In this document: in pieces, positions 47,908-58,214 of the stretch
Numbering within the stretch: the first letter of the stretch is position 1
Layout of the letters: each line of letters begins with the position of its first letter
Notes under the pieces: model-generated
What the model saw: only the letters and a program-made list of their open reading frames with translations
Database searches by the model: none
What the model was told of the DNA's origin: nothing
From: Undibacterium sp. KW1
GTDB taxonomy: Bacteria; Pseudomonadota; Gammaproteobacteria; Burkholderiales; Burkholderiaceae_D
Direction of reading: 5' to 3'
Length of the DNA: 64,000 bases
NCBI RefSeq assembly: GCF_009937955.1
Contig: NZ_AP018439.1
Location: 496,001-560,000, forward strand
Made by a program: the position numbers and the translations under genes

Positions 47908-48578
47908 TGATCAAGATTAATCTCCTGCCGCACAGGGAAGAAAAGCGCAAACAGCTCAAGAGTGATTTTTATGGTCTGTTGTTACTGGCTGCGATAGCTG
48001 GTGCTCTGGTGGTTGTGGTGGTGAGTGCTTACTTTGGGCGTGAGCTGTCAATCCAGAATGATAAGAATGACTTTATCAAGAAAGAGATCGCCCAGCTTGA
48101 TGAGCGCATCAAAGAAATCGCTACGCTAAGGCAGGAAATTGATGGTTTGAAAGCCCGCCAACAAGCCGTTGAGGATTTGCAGGGCGATCGTAATCAGCCT
48201 GTATATTTGCTTGATGAGCTGGTCAAGTTAACACCTGAAGGGGTTTACCTCAAGCAATTGAATCAGGATGGTCAGAAGGTTACTTTGGCTGGTTACGCAC
48301 AATCTCAGGACAGGGTCGCTGAATTTATTCGTAACCTGGGCAATAAATCGGATTGGATGTTCAAGCCAGAACTGAATGACATTCACTCAACCGGTTTGGG
48401 GCAGGGCAGGGATGCCAAGAAAGTATTTGAGTTTAAGGTGAATGCAGGTATCAAGCGTCCGCGTGAACGGGAAGAGGCAGCTTCACAGGCCGCCGCCTCG
48501 GCCGCTACTGCTACGCCTGGTTCTGTTGCTCCTGCTGCGCCGGCTTCGTCAGCCGCCAGCGCAGCCAAAAAACCTTAG
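47907..48578 (+). CDS. pilN: Type IV pilus inner membrane protein PilN
   Basis: 223 residues. The short cytoplasmic tail MIKINLLPHREEKRK is the PilM-binding motif. One membrane helix (about 25-45), a coiled coil and a ferredoxin-like periplasmic domain follow. The last 35 residues are Ala/Ser/Pro-rich. Confidence 0.95.
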   Translation: MIKINLLPHREEKRKQLKSDFYGLLLLAAIAGALVVVVVSAYFGRELSIQNDKNDFIKKEIAQLDERIKEIATLRQEIDGLKARQQAVEDLQGDRNQPVYLLDELVKLTPEGVYLKQLNQDGQKVTLAGYAQSQDRVAEFIRNLGNKSDWMFKPELNDIHSTGLGQGRDAKKVFEFKVNAGIKRPREREEAASQAAASAATATPGSVAPAAPASSAASAAKKP

Positions 48579-48615
48579 TGTGTGATTATTTATGCAATGC
48601 AACGGAAGATTGTAA

Positions 48616-49269
48616 ATGGCGATTAATCTGAATGAAGTTGGCCAGTCTTTAAGCGCCCAATTTCAAGGCTTGAATGGACTGCACCCTGGCTTGTGGCCAG
48701 TTGCGCCCCGCATGGCGTCTGCTTTAGGCGTCTTGATTGTGGTGGTTGCACTGGGTTGGTATGTTCAATGGGATGGCCAGATGACGGCCATAGAAACAGG
48801 TCAGGCTGAAGAGGTCAAGCTTCGGGGCGAATACAAACAAAAGTTGCAGCAGGCGATTAACCTGGATGCCCTGAAAGAGCAACGCAAGCTGGTTCAGCAA
48901 TATGTTGCCACCATGGAGAAGCAATTGCCTAGCCAGGCAGAAATGGCGGCTTTGCTGGCCGATATCAATCAGGCCGGTCAGGGACGTGGATTGGCGTTTG
49001 ACTCTTTTGTACCAGGCTTGCCAGCAGTTAAAGATTATTATGCAGAGTTGCCGATTGCCATCAAGATTCAGGGCAATTATCACGACCTCGGACAATTTGT
49101 CGCGGACATCGCGAAATTGCCAAGGATTGTCACCTTGAATAATCTGAATATTACCCGCGCCACGGATGGCAATCTGACGCTTGACGTGACGGCCAAGACA
49201 TTCCGCTATTTGAATAGGGACGAAGTTCTTGATCAGGCTGAGAAGAAGAAGAAGGAGCCTAAAAAATGA
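48616..49269 (+). CDS. pilO: Type IV pilus inner membrane protein PilO
   Basis: 217 residues: one membrane helix (about 35-52), a coiled coil (55-100) and a periplasmic domain. PilO pairs with PilN to form the alignment complex. Overlaps pilP by four bases. Confidence 0.94.
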   Translation: MAINLNEVGQSLSAQFQGLNGLHPGLWPVAPRMASALGVLIVVVALGWYVQWDGQMTAIETGQAEEVKLRGEYKQKLQQAINLDALKEQRKLVQQYVATMEKQLPSQAEMAALLADINQAGQGRGLAFDSFVPGLPAVKDYYAELPIAIKIQGNYHDLGQFVADIAKLPRIVTLNNLNITRATDGNLTLDVTAKTFRYLNRDEVLDQAEKKKKEPKK

Positions 49270-49805
49270 AGAACATCGTCATTAAGCCGACGCTTTGTTT
49301 GTTCCTGGCGCTTTCCTTATCTGCTTGCGGCGATAGCCAGGAAACAGAATTGCGTGCCTGGATGGCCGCAGAGAAAAGTCAGGCAAAAGCAGTGATTCCC
49401 AAAATCAGTCCCCCTAAGGTTTATGTTCCATTTGCCTACGGCGGAAAAGAAAGTATTGAGCCCTTTGATCCCGCCAAATTGCTTGCTGTGCTGGCACGCC
49501 TGAAAGCAGAATCAAGCAATGGCCTCAAACCTGACCTGACCAGACCAAGGGAAGCGCTGGAGTCGTTTCCCATGGATAGTCTGAAGATGGTGGGCACGAT
49601 AGAAAAAAACAAGCTGGTTTATGCCCTCGTACAAGTAGACAAGACTGTGTATCAAGCCAAACTGGGATCTTATCTGGGCCAGAATTTTGGAATGATTACA
49701 AAAATTTCGGAGAATGAAATCGAAATCAAGGAAACAGTTCAGGATGCGGCGGGTGATTGGACTGAGCGGCAATCCAAGTTAGAGTTGCAGGAGGCAAAGA
49801 AATGA
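49266..49805 (+). CDS. pilP: Type IV pilus lipoprotein PilP
   Basis: 179 residues. Lipobox LSAC with Cys at about residue 21. A disordered N-terminal part is followed by the beta-sandwich (about 95-175) that links PilNO to the secretin PilQ. Overlaps pilQ by four bases. Confidence 0.94.
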   Translation: MKNIVIKPTLCLFLALSLSACGDSQETELRAWMAAEKSQAKAVIPKISPPKVYVPFAYGGKESIEPFDPAKLLAVLARLKAESSNGLKPDLTRPREALESFPMDSLKMVGTIEKNKLVYALVQVDKTVYQAKLGSYLGQNFGMITKISENEIEIKETVQDAAGDWTERQSKLELQEAKK

Positions 49806-51952
49806 ATGCGTTGATAAATACAAGTATAAGGGGCGCCAAATTGGTTAAATTTATTTTATTTGCGTTGCTTGGTTTTTGCAGTGCTGCTTTTGCGCAGACA
49901 AACTCGATAGAGTCACTGACAGCCAACCAGCAGGGTGCAAACATTATCGTCAAGATCACCTTGAAAAAACCATTGGAAAAACTTCCTTTGGGTTTTGCTA
50001 TTGCCAACCCATCCCGTATCGCCATTGATTTCGCAGATGTCAGCAATAACACCGGCAAAACTACGTTCGATATGAACATGGGTGACTTGCGGGTGATTAA
50101 CCTGATTGAAGCAACCGGACGTTCGCGCCTGATTTTTAATCTCAACAAATCCTTGAATTACGCAACTGCAATCGATGGTAATTCCCTCGTTGTTACGATT
50201 GATGCTTCTGGTGGTGTTGCAACGGCAGTTAATTCTCAGGGCTTGCCAGTTAATGTGCAACCAGCCGTTGTTGGAAAGCGCGTCTTGCGTGATATCGATT
50301 TTCGTCGTGGTGCCGCAGGTGAAGGCCGTGTAGTCATCGATTTGCCGCTGGACCAGGTTGCCGTCGATATTCGTCAGCAAGGACAAAAAATTGTTGTTGA
50401 TTTCCTCAAGGTCAGTTTGCCAGAATCCCTGCGCCGTCGTCTCGACGTAGCCGATTATGGTTCTCCAGTGCAATTGATTACAACGACACCAAATGGTGAA
50501 AATGTCCGCATGGTGATTGAGCCTACCGGATTGTGGGAACATAGTGCTTACCAGAGCGATACCCAGTTTGTGGTTGAAGTCAAACCAATCAAGGAAGACC
50601 CCAACAAATTAACGCAAGGCACCCAGGGTTACCGTGGTGAACGCTTGTCTTTCAATTTCCAGAATATTGAAATCCGTGCGATTTTGCAGATCATTGCAGA
50701 GGTCAGCAGCCTCAATATTATTGCCAGTGATACAGTGAATGGAACGATCACCTTGCGCCTGAAAGACGTGCCATGGGATCAGGCACTCGATATCATCATG
50801 CAGTCCAAGGGGCTGGATATGCGCAAAAATGGTTCTGTGATCTGGATCGCGCCAAAAGAAGAGTTATTGACCAAAGAAAAACTTGAACTTGAGCAAAAAG
50901 CGCAGATTGCAGAACTGGAACCCGTAAAAACCGAATCTTTCCAGCTCAATTATCAAAAGGTTGAAGCATTTAAACAAGTTTTTGGTGTTGATGGTGCAAG
51001 TACAAACCGCATACTTTCCAAGCGTGGCAGCGCTGTGATTGAGCCACGTACCAATCAGCTGTTTGTTACCGATATTCCTTCCAAACTGGAAGAAGTGCGC
51101 AAGTTGATCGCTAAAACCGATATCGCTTCCAGGCAGGTATTGATAGAGGCACGTATAGTCGAAGCGGATGATAAATTCAGTAAAAATCTTGGTGCCAAAT
51201 TGGGTTTTGCTGACTTGCGCGGTATCGCAGGCGGAAATGCCGGCTATCAGGTCGCTGGAAACCAGCGCGTAGCGCTGACTGGTAATTACCTTGGTGTCGG
51301 TGAGCAAACCCTGCAAGCAAAAATTACAGATCAAAGCTTTATTCCCAACACTCAATTTGTGAGCTTGCCTGCGGCTGGTATTAACGGTCTCAATCCTGGC
51401 AGTTTAGCTGTCAGTCTCTTTTCTTCTGCTGCGAATCGATTCCTGAATTTGGAATTGTCAGCACTGGAAGCCGATGGCAAAGGTAAAATAGTGTCAAGTC
51501 CGCGGGTTGTGACCGCCGATCAGTTGAAAGCATCGATAGAGCAAGGTACTGAATTGCCATATCAGGTTGCTACTTCAAGTGGCGCAACCTCCATTATTTT
51601 CCGTAAGGCTACATTGCGACTGGAAGTGACACCGCAAATCACGCCTGATGGGAATGTGATCCTGGATGTTGATGTACATAAAGACAGTGTTGGTCAGGAG
51701 ACCAGAGCAGGGTTTGCAATTGACACCAAAGAGGTGAAAACCATTGTTCTGGTAGAAAATGGTGGCACGGTAGTCCTCGGTGGTATCTTCCAGCAAACTG
51801 AGCGTGATAGTGTGACAAAAGTACCGTTCTTTGGCGATCTTCCATTGTTTGGCAATTTGTTTAAAAGTACTGGCCGCACGAATGACAAAACTGAATTGCT
51901 GATTTTTATTACTCCCAAGATTGTTGCCGAGAAATTTAGCAACAAACAATAA
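49802..51952 (+). CDS. pilQ: Type IV pilus secretin PilQ
   Basis: 716 residues: signal peptide ending AAFAQ, two AMIN domains (about 40-250) that bind peptidoglycan, the STN/N0 and N1 domains (270-430), and the secretin pore domain ending in VPFFGDLPLFGNLF and ELLIFITPKIV. Forms the outer-membrane gate for the pilus. It is followed not by aroK but, after 73 bp, by a large lipoprotein gene. Confidence 0.96.
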   Translation: MNALINTSIRGAKLVKFILFALLGFCSAAFAQTNSIESLTANQQGANIIVKITLKKPLEKLPLGFAIANPSRIAIDFADVSNNTGKTTFDMNMGDLRVINLIEATGRSRLIFNLNKSLNYATAIDGNSLVVTIDASGGVATAVNSQGLPVNVQPAVVGKRVLRDIDFRRGAAGEGRVVIDLPLDQVAVDIRQQGQKIVVDFLKVSLPESLRRRLDVADYGSPVQLITTTPNGENVRMVIEPTGLWEHSAYQSDTQFVVEVKPIKEDPNKLTQGTQGYRGERLSFNFQNIEIRAILQIIAEVSSLNIIASDTVNGTITLRLKDVPWDQALDIIMQSKGLDMRKNGSVIWIAPKEELLTKEKLELEQKAQIAELEPVKTESFQLNYQKVEAFKQVFGVDGASTNRILSKRGSAVIEPRTNQLFVTDIPSKLEEVRKLIAKTDIASRQVLIEARIVEADDKFSKNLGAKLGFADLRGIAGGNAGYQVAGNQRVALTGNYLGVGEQTLQAKITDQSFIPNTQFVSLPAAGINGLNPGSLAVSLFSSAANRFLNLELSALEADGKGKIVSSPRVVTADQLKASIEQGTELPYQVATSSGATSIIFRKATLRLEVTPQITPDGNVILDVDVHKDSVGQETRAGFAIDTKEVKTIVLVENGGTVVLGGIFQQTERDSVTKVPFFGDLPLFGNLFKSTGRTNDKTELLIFITPKIVAEKFSNKQ

Positions 51953-52025
51953 AGAGTTCTGGGCTTGTGATGTGTGTCATCGAATGGCAACCGATTTTCT
52001 GAATTCGTAAAAATATAGGTGTTTC

Positions 52026-54401
52026 ATGATGAAGTATATACGCGGTTTATTCGCACTGATCTTACTGATAGGCCTCACGGCCTGTGGCGGTGGCGGTGGC
52101 TCTGCTGGTAATACCAGTAATGGTGCCAAGGTGTTCACTACAGCACCTGAAAAGCTCACTTTGAGTCCCGGTGCTACGCAAACGTTTACCGTAGGCGGTG
52201 GTGTGCCTGGCTATTCTGCCAGCAGCAGCAATGGCGCTGCCATAGTAACGCTAAACGGTAGTACTCTTACTATCAAGGGCGGCGGCGGCGGTTCTGCTAC
52301 AGTTACAGTCAAGGACGCTGCCGGTGTTGCAGTAACCATCGACGTCACGATAGGTTCAGGGCTGGATCTGTTCACCACTGCACCTGAAACGGTAACTGTT
52401 CCCGTAGGCGGACAGTCAGCTGAATACACCATAGGCGGCGGTAGCCTGGTCTATGAAGTGGCGTCCAGTGACAATTCCATTGCCAATGTGGTTTTCTCCG
52501 GCAATCGTTTCGTCATTGTTGGTTCGACGGGTGGTAAGGCAGACATCACTGTGCGTGACTCCATCGGTGGCAAGGTATTGATCAAAGTTACCGTAGGCTC
52601 GGTCGATGCACTGTTCTCTACCGCAGGTACTGATATCAACGTTGGTGTCAATGCAGCTGTTACTTATACAGTAGGCGGTGGTAATGGTCCTTACAGTGTG
52701 GGCAGCAGCAACACAGCAGTTGCAACAGCGAATATTTCTGGCAATAAACTGACTGTCACCGGTACTGGTGTAGGTACGGCCAACATTGTTCTCCGCGATG
52801 CGACTTCTGGTAATGTCACCATCAAGGTGACGGTAGGCTCAACAGCCGACCTGTTCACTTCTGCACCTGCAGTACTGACAGTTGGCATTGGTACGTCAAG
52901 CCCGACGTTTACTATTGGTGGTGGTAGTCAGGTCTATACGGTCACCAGTGGTAACACCCAGATCGCAGGCGTCGGTATTAATGGAAATAAATTTACCATC
53001 AGTGGTGTTTCTGCCGGTAAAACATCCGTCATCGTTAAAGATAGCCTGGGTCACAATGTAATAATTGACGTTACCATTGGTTCTGGTGCCGATTTCTATA
53101 CGACTGCTCCTGGCGATATTACCCTGACTGCCAATGGCACTGGTACTTATGTCATGGGTGGCGGTAGCGCTCCTTACACGGCCACGAGCAGCAATACCTC
53201 GGTTGTTACTGCATCGGCTTCGGGAAATAATCTGACATTGACTGGTGTTGGATCGGGCAAGGCTGTAGTTATCTTGCGTGATGCAGCAGGCAAAACAATT
53301 TCAATTAATGTCACTTTGGGTTCAGGCAATGCCAACGCCATTTTCACAACGGCGCCTGGCGCAGTGACGATTGCGGTCGGTTCCAGCCCTGCTTATCAAA
53401 TTGGTGGTGGTTCTGCACCATATTCGATCAGCAGTAGCAATACTGCGATTGCAACAGCTACTCTTAACGGTACTAACTTCACAATTACCGGTGTCGCGAC
53501 TGGTTCTGCAAATATCATTGTAAAAGATTCAGCAGGTAACCCTGTCACAATTGTTGTCAGCGTTGGTACGGGTGCAACCGTGGCTTTATTCAGTACTGCA
53601 CCTGCGGCAATTTCTCTGGCACCAGGTGCTGCACCGGTTTATGTCATAGGTGGTGGTACAGCGCCTTACTTCGCAACCAGCAGTGATGTACGTGTTGCGA
53701 CGGCTGTAGTTACTGGTGGTACGGTGACAATTACGGCGGTTGCTGCGGGTAGTGCTACGGTGAGACTGGTTGATAGCGTTGGCGCCCCTATAAGTGTTGC
53801 GGTGACAGTTGTTACTGGTCAAAATGCGAACTTGTCTGTAACACCAATTGCACTTACTGGTAATGTAGGTGATACATTGTCCATCTCTATTACAGGTGGC
53901 AGTGCCCCTTACACGACAACATCCACTAACACAACAAACGTAGCTATTGTCAGTGGCGCAACTTTGAATAGTGCTGGAACTGTAACGGCTGCTTTGCTCA
54001 ATGTTGGTCGTACTACTAATATTGTTGTGACGGATGCGCAAGGAACTGTGTTTACAGTGCCAGTTATAGTCAATGCATCATCAACTGCTTTGGGTTTGAA
54101 TCCAGTTGACTGGAGCATCAATGAAACCAACAACAGTGTCATCGGATTGACCATCTCTGGCGGTGTGCTTCCGTTCCAGGTATTCACTAACAATACGCTG
54201 TTGAGCACTGTCACAGGTACAAATCCTGATCCTTTGAATCCACTCTCCTTCAACGGGCGTACCGTGAATGTGAGTTTGGGTACACAGGGTACACGTTGCG
54301 TGGCTGCTGATACACCAGTCATTATTACAGTCAAAGATGGTAATAATATATCCGTTTCCAGCACGATGAGAATCTTGAATCTGACCACTGGTGGCTGTTA
54401 A
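52026..54401 (+). CDS. Large lipoprotein of tandem Ig-like repeats
   Basis: 791 residues. Signal peptide with lipobox LTAC (Cys 20), then Gly-rich linker. From residue 36 the protein consists of about nine repeats of 79-86 residues, starting near bases 52131, 52368, 52611, 52851, 53094, 53340, 53586, 53832 and 54090. A unit begins LFTTAP, has a GGG..PY turn, SSNT.VA, LTITG and ends with a Val- and Thr-rich strand plus GSG; the first seven are close, the last two diverge. The last unit has two Cys (TRCVAAD and the C-terminal GGC) that could pair. The pattern fits bacterial Ig-like (Big) adhesin domains. It follows pilQ on the same strand; link to pili is inference. Confidence 0.85.
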   Translation: MMKYIRGLFALILLIGLTACGGGGGSAGNTSNGAKVFTTAPEKLTLSPGATQTFTVGGGVPGYSASSSNGAAIVTLNGSTLTIKGGGGGSATVTVKDAAGVAVTIDVTIGSGLDLFTTAPETVTVPVGGQSAEYTIGGGSLVYEVASSDNSIANVVFSGNRFVIVGSTGGKADITVRDSIGGKVLIKVTVGSVDALFSTAGTDINVGVNAAVTYTVGGGNGPYSVGSSNTAVATANISGNKLTVTGTGVGTANIVLRDATSGNVTIKVTVGSTADLFTSAPAVLTVGIGTSSPTFTIGGGSQVYTVTSGNTQIAGVGINGNKFTISGVSAGKTSVIVKDSLGHNVIIDVTIGSGADFYTTAPGDITLTANGTGTYVMGGGSAPYTATSSNTSVVTASASGNNLTLTGVGSGKAVVILRDAAGKTISINVTLGSGNANAIFTTAPGAVTIAVGSSPAYQIGGGSAPYSISSSNTAIATATLNGTNFTITGVATGSANIIVKDSAGNPVTIVVSVGTGATVALFSTAPAAISLAPGAAPVYVIGGGTAPYFATSSDVRVATAVVTGGTVTITAVAAGSATVRLVDSVGAPISVAVTVVTGQNANLSVTPIALTGNVGDTLSISITGGSAPYTTTSTNTTNVAIVSGATLNSAGTVTAALLNVGRTTNIVVTDAQGTVFTVPVIVNASSTALGLNPVDWSINETNNSVIGLTISGGVLPFQVFTNNTLLSTVTGTNPDPLNPLSFNGRTVNVSLGTQGTRCVAADTPVIITVKDGNNISVSSTMRILNLTTGGC
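52131..54401 (+). repeat. About nine coding tandem repeats of 237-258 bp
   Basis: In-frame repeats within the lipoprotein gene; the period is 237, 243, 240, 243, 246, 246, 246 and 258 bp in order. DNA identity between units looks only moderate, so the array is old rather than a recent expansion. Confidence 0.85.
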
Positions 54402-54520
54402 TATCTGGTAATAGCAAGAAACACTGATAAACTTAGTTTATTTGCTTAGAACCGGAAATACTCTCCTGGGCGGTAAAACCTGGGAGAGGTCAGCAAAAGT
54501 AACAAGCCAGGTAAACAGTT

Positions 54521-56200
54521 TTGAAGAACATTTTTCTCGTAGGCCTGATGGGCTCCGGCAAAACCACGGTTGGCCGGGCCCTGGCAAAAAAACTCAATAA
54601 GCGTTTTATTGATTCTGATCACGAAATTGAGGCACGAACGGGTGTCTCAATTCCCGTGATTTTTGAGATTGAAGGCGAGGCTAGTTTTCGACAGCGGGAG
54701 GCGGATGTAATCCGTGACCTGACTGGGCAAGAAAATATAGTCCTGGCTACAGGTGGTGGTGCCGTGTTGAATGCAGAGAGCCGTCAATATCTGCATGAAC
54801 GCGGCATTGTCATTTATTTGCGGGCAGGTATACACAGCATTCTGCAACGTACCCGTCACGACAAGAACCGTCCTCTTTTACGCACTGCAGACCCGCGCAA
54901 AAAACTCGAAGAGCTGGAATCCCAGCGAGCTCCCCTCTACCAGGAAGTTGCCCACATCAGCATTGAGACCGGCAGGCCCAATGTACAATTTTTGGTGCAA
55001 ACCGTCCTGGACAAATTAGCGCAGGAAAAATTATTCGACATTCCTGAAGCCCTACTCAGCAATCACAAAACAACTATGTCAGCAGAAAGCACCGCCAGCA
55101 GCAGTAGTACCACCAACACCACGCTCCTGAATGTGGATCTGGGTGAACGCAGTTACCCCATTGCCATTGGTAGCTCCCTGCTATCTGACAGCCAGTTCCT
55201 GCAATCGAAAATCAAGGGCAAGAAAACTGTCATCGTCACCAATACTGTTGTCGCCCCTCTTTATCTTGCCACGCTGGAAGCTGCCTTGCGCGCCGCTGGC
55301 AAGGAAGTATTGTCGGTGGTATTGCCTGATGGCGAGGAACAAAAAAACTGGGCCAGCCTGATGCTGATTTTTGATGCGCTGCTCGAACATAAGTGTGACA
55401 GAAAAACCACCTTGCTGGCATTAGGCGGTGGCGTCATTGGTGACATGACAGGCTTTGCCGCCTCTGCTTATATGCGCGGTGTGCCTTTCGTACAAATCCC
55501 GACCACCTTGTTGTCCCAGGTGGATTCATCCGTAGGTGGCAAGACCGGTATCAACCACCCTCTGGGCAAGAACATGATAGGGGCGTTTTACCAGCCCGAG
55601 GCGGTGATTGCTGATATAGGCAGCCTGCAAAGCCTGCCCGACAATGAACTCTCCGCTGGCCTGGCCGAAGTCATCAAGCATGGTGCGATTATCGATCCCG
55701 TGTTCTTTGACTGGATAGAAACCAATATGCCAGCCCTGCGCGCCAAAGACCCCAAGGCACTGACGCATGCGATTTTGCGCTCCTGTGAAATCAAGGCAGA
55801 TGTCGTGCGCCAGGACGAGCGCGAAGGCGGCTTGCGCGCCATCCTGAATTTTGGTCACACCTTTGGCCATGCCATAGAATCTGGCCTGGGCTATGGTAAG
55901 TGGCTGCATGGTGAAGCGGTAGGTTGTGGCATGGTTATGGCCGCCGATCTGTCCTGCCGCCTTGGATATATTGATTACGTCACCAGGACCCGTATCAAGC
56001 AGGTGGTGGAAGCGGCTGGCCTGCCAAGTGTCGCACCTGATCTGGGGGAAGACCGCTGGCTGGAACTCATGGAAGTCGATAAAAAAAATGAAGGCGGTAA
56101 AATCAAATTCATCCTCTTGAAACCTCTGGGCCAGGCGCACATTACCACGGTACCCAAAGAGATTTTGCTGGAAACCCTGCGTAGCTGCATCACCTGTTAG
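54521..56200 (+). CDS. aroKB: Bifunctional shikimate kinase / 3-dehydroquinate synthase
   Basis: 559 residues in one frame from a TTG start. Residues 1 to about 175 are AroK: Walker [10 protein letters not shown] at 8-16, DSD and the RPLLR lid. Residues 186-205 are a Ser/Thr linker, starting at an in-frame Met that would be the normal AroB start (base 55076). The rest is Aro[38 protein letters not shown] and HTFGHAIE. The two catalyse steps 5 and 2 of the shikimate pathway. No ribosome site is visible before the internal ATG, so a fused product is likely. Confidence 0.92.
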   Translation: MKNIFLVGLMGSGKTTVGRALAKKLNKRFIDSDHEIEARTGVSIPVIFEIEGEASFRQREADVIRDLTGQENIVLATGGGAVLNAESRQYLHERGIVIYLRAGIHSILQRTRHDKNRPLLRTADPRKKLEELESQRAPLYQEVAHISIETGRPNVQFLVQTVLDKLAQEKLFDIPEALLSNHKTTMSAESTASSSSTTNTTLLNVDLGERSYPIAIGSSLLSDSQFLQSKIKGKKTVIVTNTVVAPLYLATLEAALRAAGKEVLSVVLPDGEEQKNWASLMLIFDALLEHKCDRKTTLLALGGGVIGDMTGFAASAYMRGVPFVQIPTTLLSQVDSSVGGKTGINHPLGKNMIGAFYQPEAVIADIGSLQSLPDNELSAGLAEVIKHGAIIDPVFFDWIETNMPALRAKDPKALTHAILRSCEIKADVVRQDEREGGLRAILNFGHTFGHAIESGLGYGKWLHGEAVGCGMVMAADLSCRLGYIDYVTRTRIKQVVEAAGLPSVAPDLGEDRWLELMEVDKKNEGGKIKFILLKPLGQAHITTVPKEILLETLRSCITC

Positions 56201-56219
56201 GTATCATCAATTAACAAAC

Positions 56220-57371
56220 ATGTTCACCGACGCCCACCTCGCTCCCTATGCTGCACAATCGGCCAGCTCGCGAGGGCGGCGTTACTCTGAAGAATCATCT
56301 TCCTCACGCAGCGAATACCAGCGTGACCGTGACCGTATTATTCATAGTACTGCCTTTCGCCGCCTCGAATACAAGACCCAGGTTTTCGTCAACCACGAAG
56401 GTGACCTGTTCCGCAATCGTCTGACACATAGCCTGGAAGTAGCCCAGATAGGCCGCTCGATAGCCCGCAACCTGCGCCTTAATGAAGATCTGGTCGAGGC
56501 AATTTCACTCGCGCATGATCTTGGTCATACTCCCTTTGGTCACGCAGGCCAGGATGCCCTGAATGCCTGCATGAAGCCCTTTGGCGGCTTTGAACATAAT
56601 CTGCAAAGTCTGCGCGTGGTTGATGAGCTGGAAGAGCGCTATGGCGCTTTTGATGGCCTTAACCTCACGTATGAAACCCGCGAAGGCATACTCAAGCACT
56701 GCTCCATCACCAATGCCAGGTTGCTGGGTGATGTAGGGCAGCGCTTTATCGATAAAAAAAGGCCAACGCTGGAAGCACAGCTCACGAATCTGGCTGATTC
56801 CATCGCTTACAACAATCATGATATTGACGACGGCCTGCGCTCAGGTCTGCTACTGGAGTCGCAGATGCTGCAAGTTGATATCTACGCGCGCCACCGGGCG
56901 ATTGTTGATGCCATCTATCCCGGCATCAGTGGCCGCCGTGGCATTGCAGAGACCATAAGGCGCATGATCAACACCCTCATCGTCGATTTGATACAGACCT
57001 CAGCAGAGAAAATCAGTGACTGCAAACCGGGCTCGGTCGACGATGTGCGTAGCATGGAAAGAATGATTGCCTTTTCAGACTCCATGTATAAAGAAGCTGA
57101 GACTCTGAAGCAATTCCTGTTTGACAACCTGTACCGCCATTACCAGGTCAACCGCATGACCTTCAAGGCCAGGCGCACCATCACCGGTTTATTTACAGCC
57201 CTGCATGCCCAGCCCAATTTGCTGCCGCCGGATTATCAACAAAGCCGGACCGGAAGTGAGGAGCAGGACCAGCATTTGCAAGCCCGTAAAATTGCTGACT
57301 ACATCGCTGGCATGACAGACCGTTATGCCATACGCGAACACCGCCGTCTGTATATGGTGGATGAGCTTTAG
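56220..57371 (+). CDS. dgt: Deoxyguanosinetriphosphate triphosphohydrolase-like protein
   Basis: 383 residues. HD-domain hydrolase with [14 protein letters not shown] and [14 protein letters not shown] as metal site; later NNHDIDDG. These enzymes remove triphosphate from dNTPs. The type-2 subfamily present in beta- and alphaproteobacteria is close to this length. Starts 19 bp after aroKB and belongs to the conserved pil-aroKB-dgt order. Confidence 0.94.
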   Translation: MFTDAHLAPYAAQSASSRGRRYSEESSSSRSEYQRDRDRIIHSTAFRRLEYKTQVFVNHEGDLFRNRLTHSLEVAQIGRSIARNLRLNEDLVEAISLAHDLGHTPFGHAGQDALNACMKPFGGFEHNLQSLRVVDELEERYGAFDGLNLTYETREGILKHCSITNARLLGDVGQRFIDKKRPTLEAQLTNLADSIAYNNHDIDDGLRSGLLLESQMLQVDIYARHRAIVDAIYPGISGRRGIAETIRRMINTLIVDLIQTSAEKISDCKPGSVDDVRSMERMIAFSDSMYKEAETLKQFLFDNLYRHYQVNRMTFKARRTITGLFTALHAQPNLLPPDYQQSRTGSEEQDQHLQARKIADYIAGMTDRYAIREHRRLYMVDEL

Positions 57372-57513
57372 GACGTCCTGGAACAAGGCTTCCCACTGCT
57401 GGAGTTTACAAATTTTCAGCGGCGAGTTTTGAAAGTGACATAATTTGTACTTTCAATATCAGGATATAGACGGTGCATTGTATAGAATACACATTCTTTA
57501 TCAGGAGGAAACT

Positions 57514-58214
57514 ATGCCATCCATTTCAGCTTCATTCGCCCGTCTGCTGCTCGCCAGCAGCATGCTCATTGCCACGGCTAGCGCACACGCCATCTCTTTT
57601 GCTGACCTCAGCAACCAGGATGCCAGCACAGGATTGAAAGCCGCACTCGACAAGGGCTCCGCTGCTGCAGTCGGCAAGCTTGGCGTCGAAGGTGGCTTCC
57701 TGAATAATGACAAGGTCAAGATACAACTGCCTTCCATCCTCGAAAAAGCCCGCCCGATTTTGCAGATGACAGGCAAGGGTCAGCAACTTGATGAACTGGT
57801 TGTCTCCATGAACCGCGCCGCAGAAGCTGCCGTACCCATGGCCAAGCCCCTGTTGGTGAATGCTGTCAAATCCATGACGCTGACGGATGCAAAAAATATC
57901 CTCACTGGGGGAGAAACTTCAGTTACAGATTTCTTCAGGGAAAAAACTTCTGCACCTTTAAATGAAAAATTTCTGCCCATGGTCAAGGGGTGACTGACAA
58001 GGCTGGCCTGTCGGCCAAATACAATGGCATCATGGGGCAAGCGCAAAAATTTGGCGCAGTGTCAAAGCAAGAGGCAACGGTGGAAGGCTATGTCACTCAA
58101 AAAGCCATGGACGCCTTGTTCCTGATGATCGCAGAAGAAGAAAAATCCATACGGCAGGATCCATTGGGTGCTGGCAGCAAGGCCATCAGCAAAGTATTCA
58201 GCCTGCTTAAATGA
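57514..58214 (+). pseudogene. DUF4197 family protein, split by a frameshift
   Basis: The gene starts at ATG 57514 after AGGAGG, with a signal peptide ending SAHA. The first frame stops at 57993 after FLPMVKG; the missing C-terminal third ([11 protein letters not shown] to ISKVFSLLK) is in the next frame and ends at 58214. One extra G in the GGGG run at about 57986-57989 would restore a 233-residue protein of normal family length. The role of DUF4197 proteins is unknown; they are exported or periplasmic. The break may be a sequencing error. Confidence 0.85.

Noticed and set aside
52131..54401. Regular repeats in the 52-54 kb region as a CRISPR array
   Set aside because: Repeats are about 240 bp, in frame and diverged, and encode protein; there are no short identical repeats with spacers.
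57990..58214. Separate 74-residue gene after the DUF4197 fragment
   Set aside because: Its sequence is the missing C-terminal part of DUF4197, in the adjacent frame and overlapping by four bases; an independent gene is unlikely.
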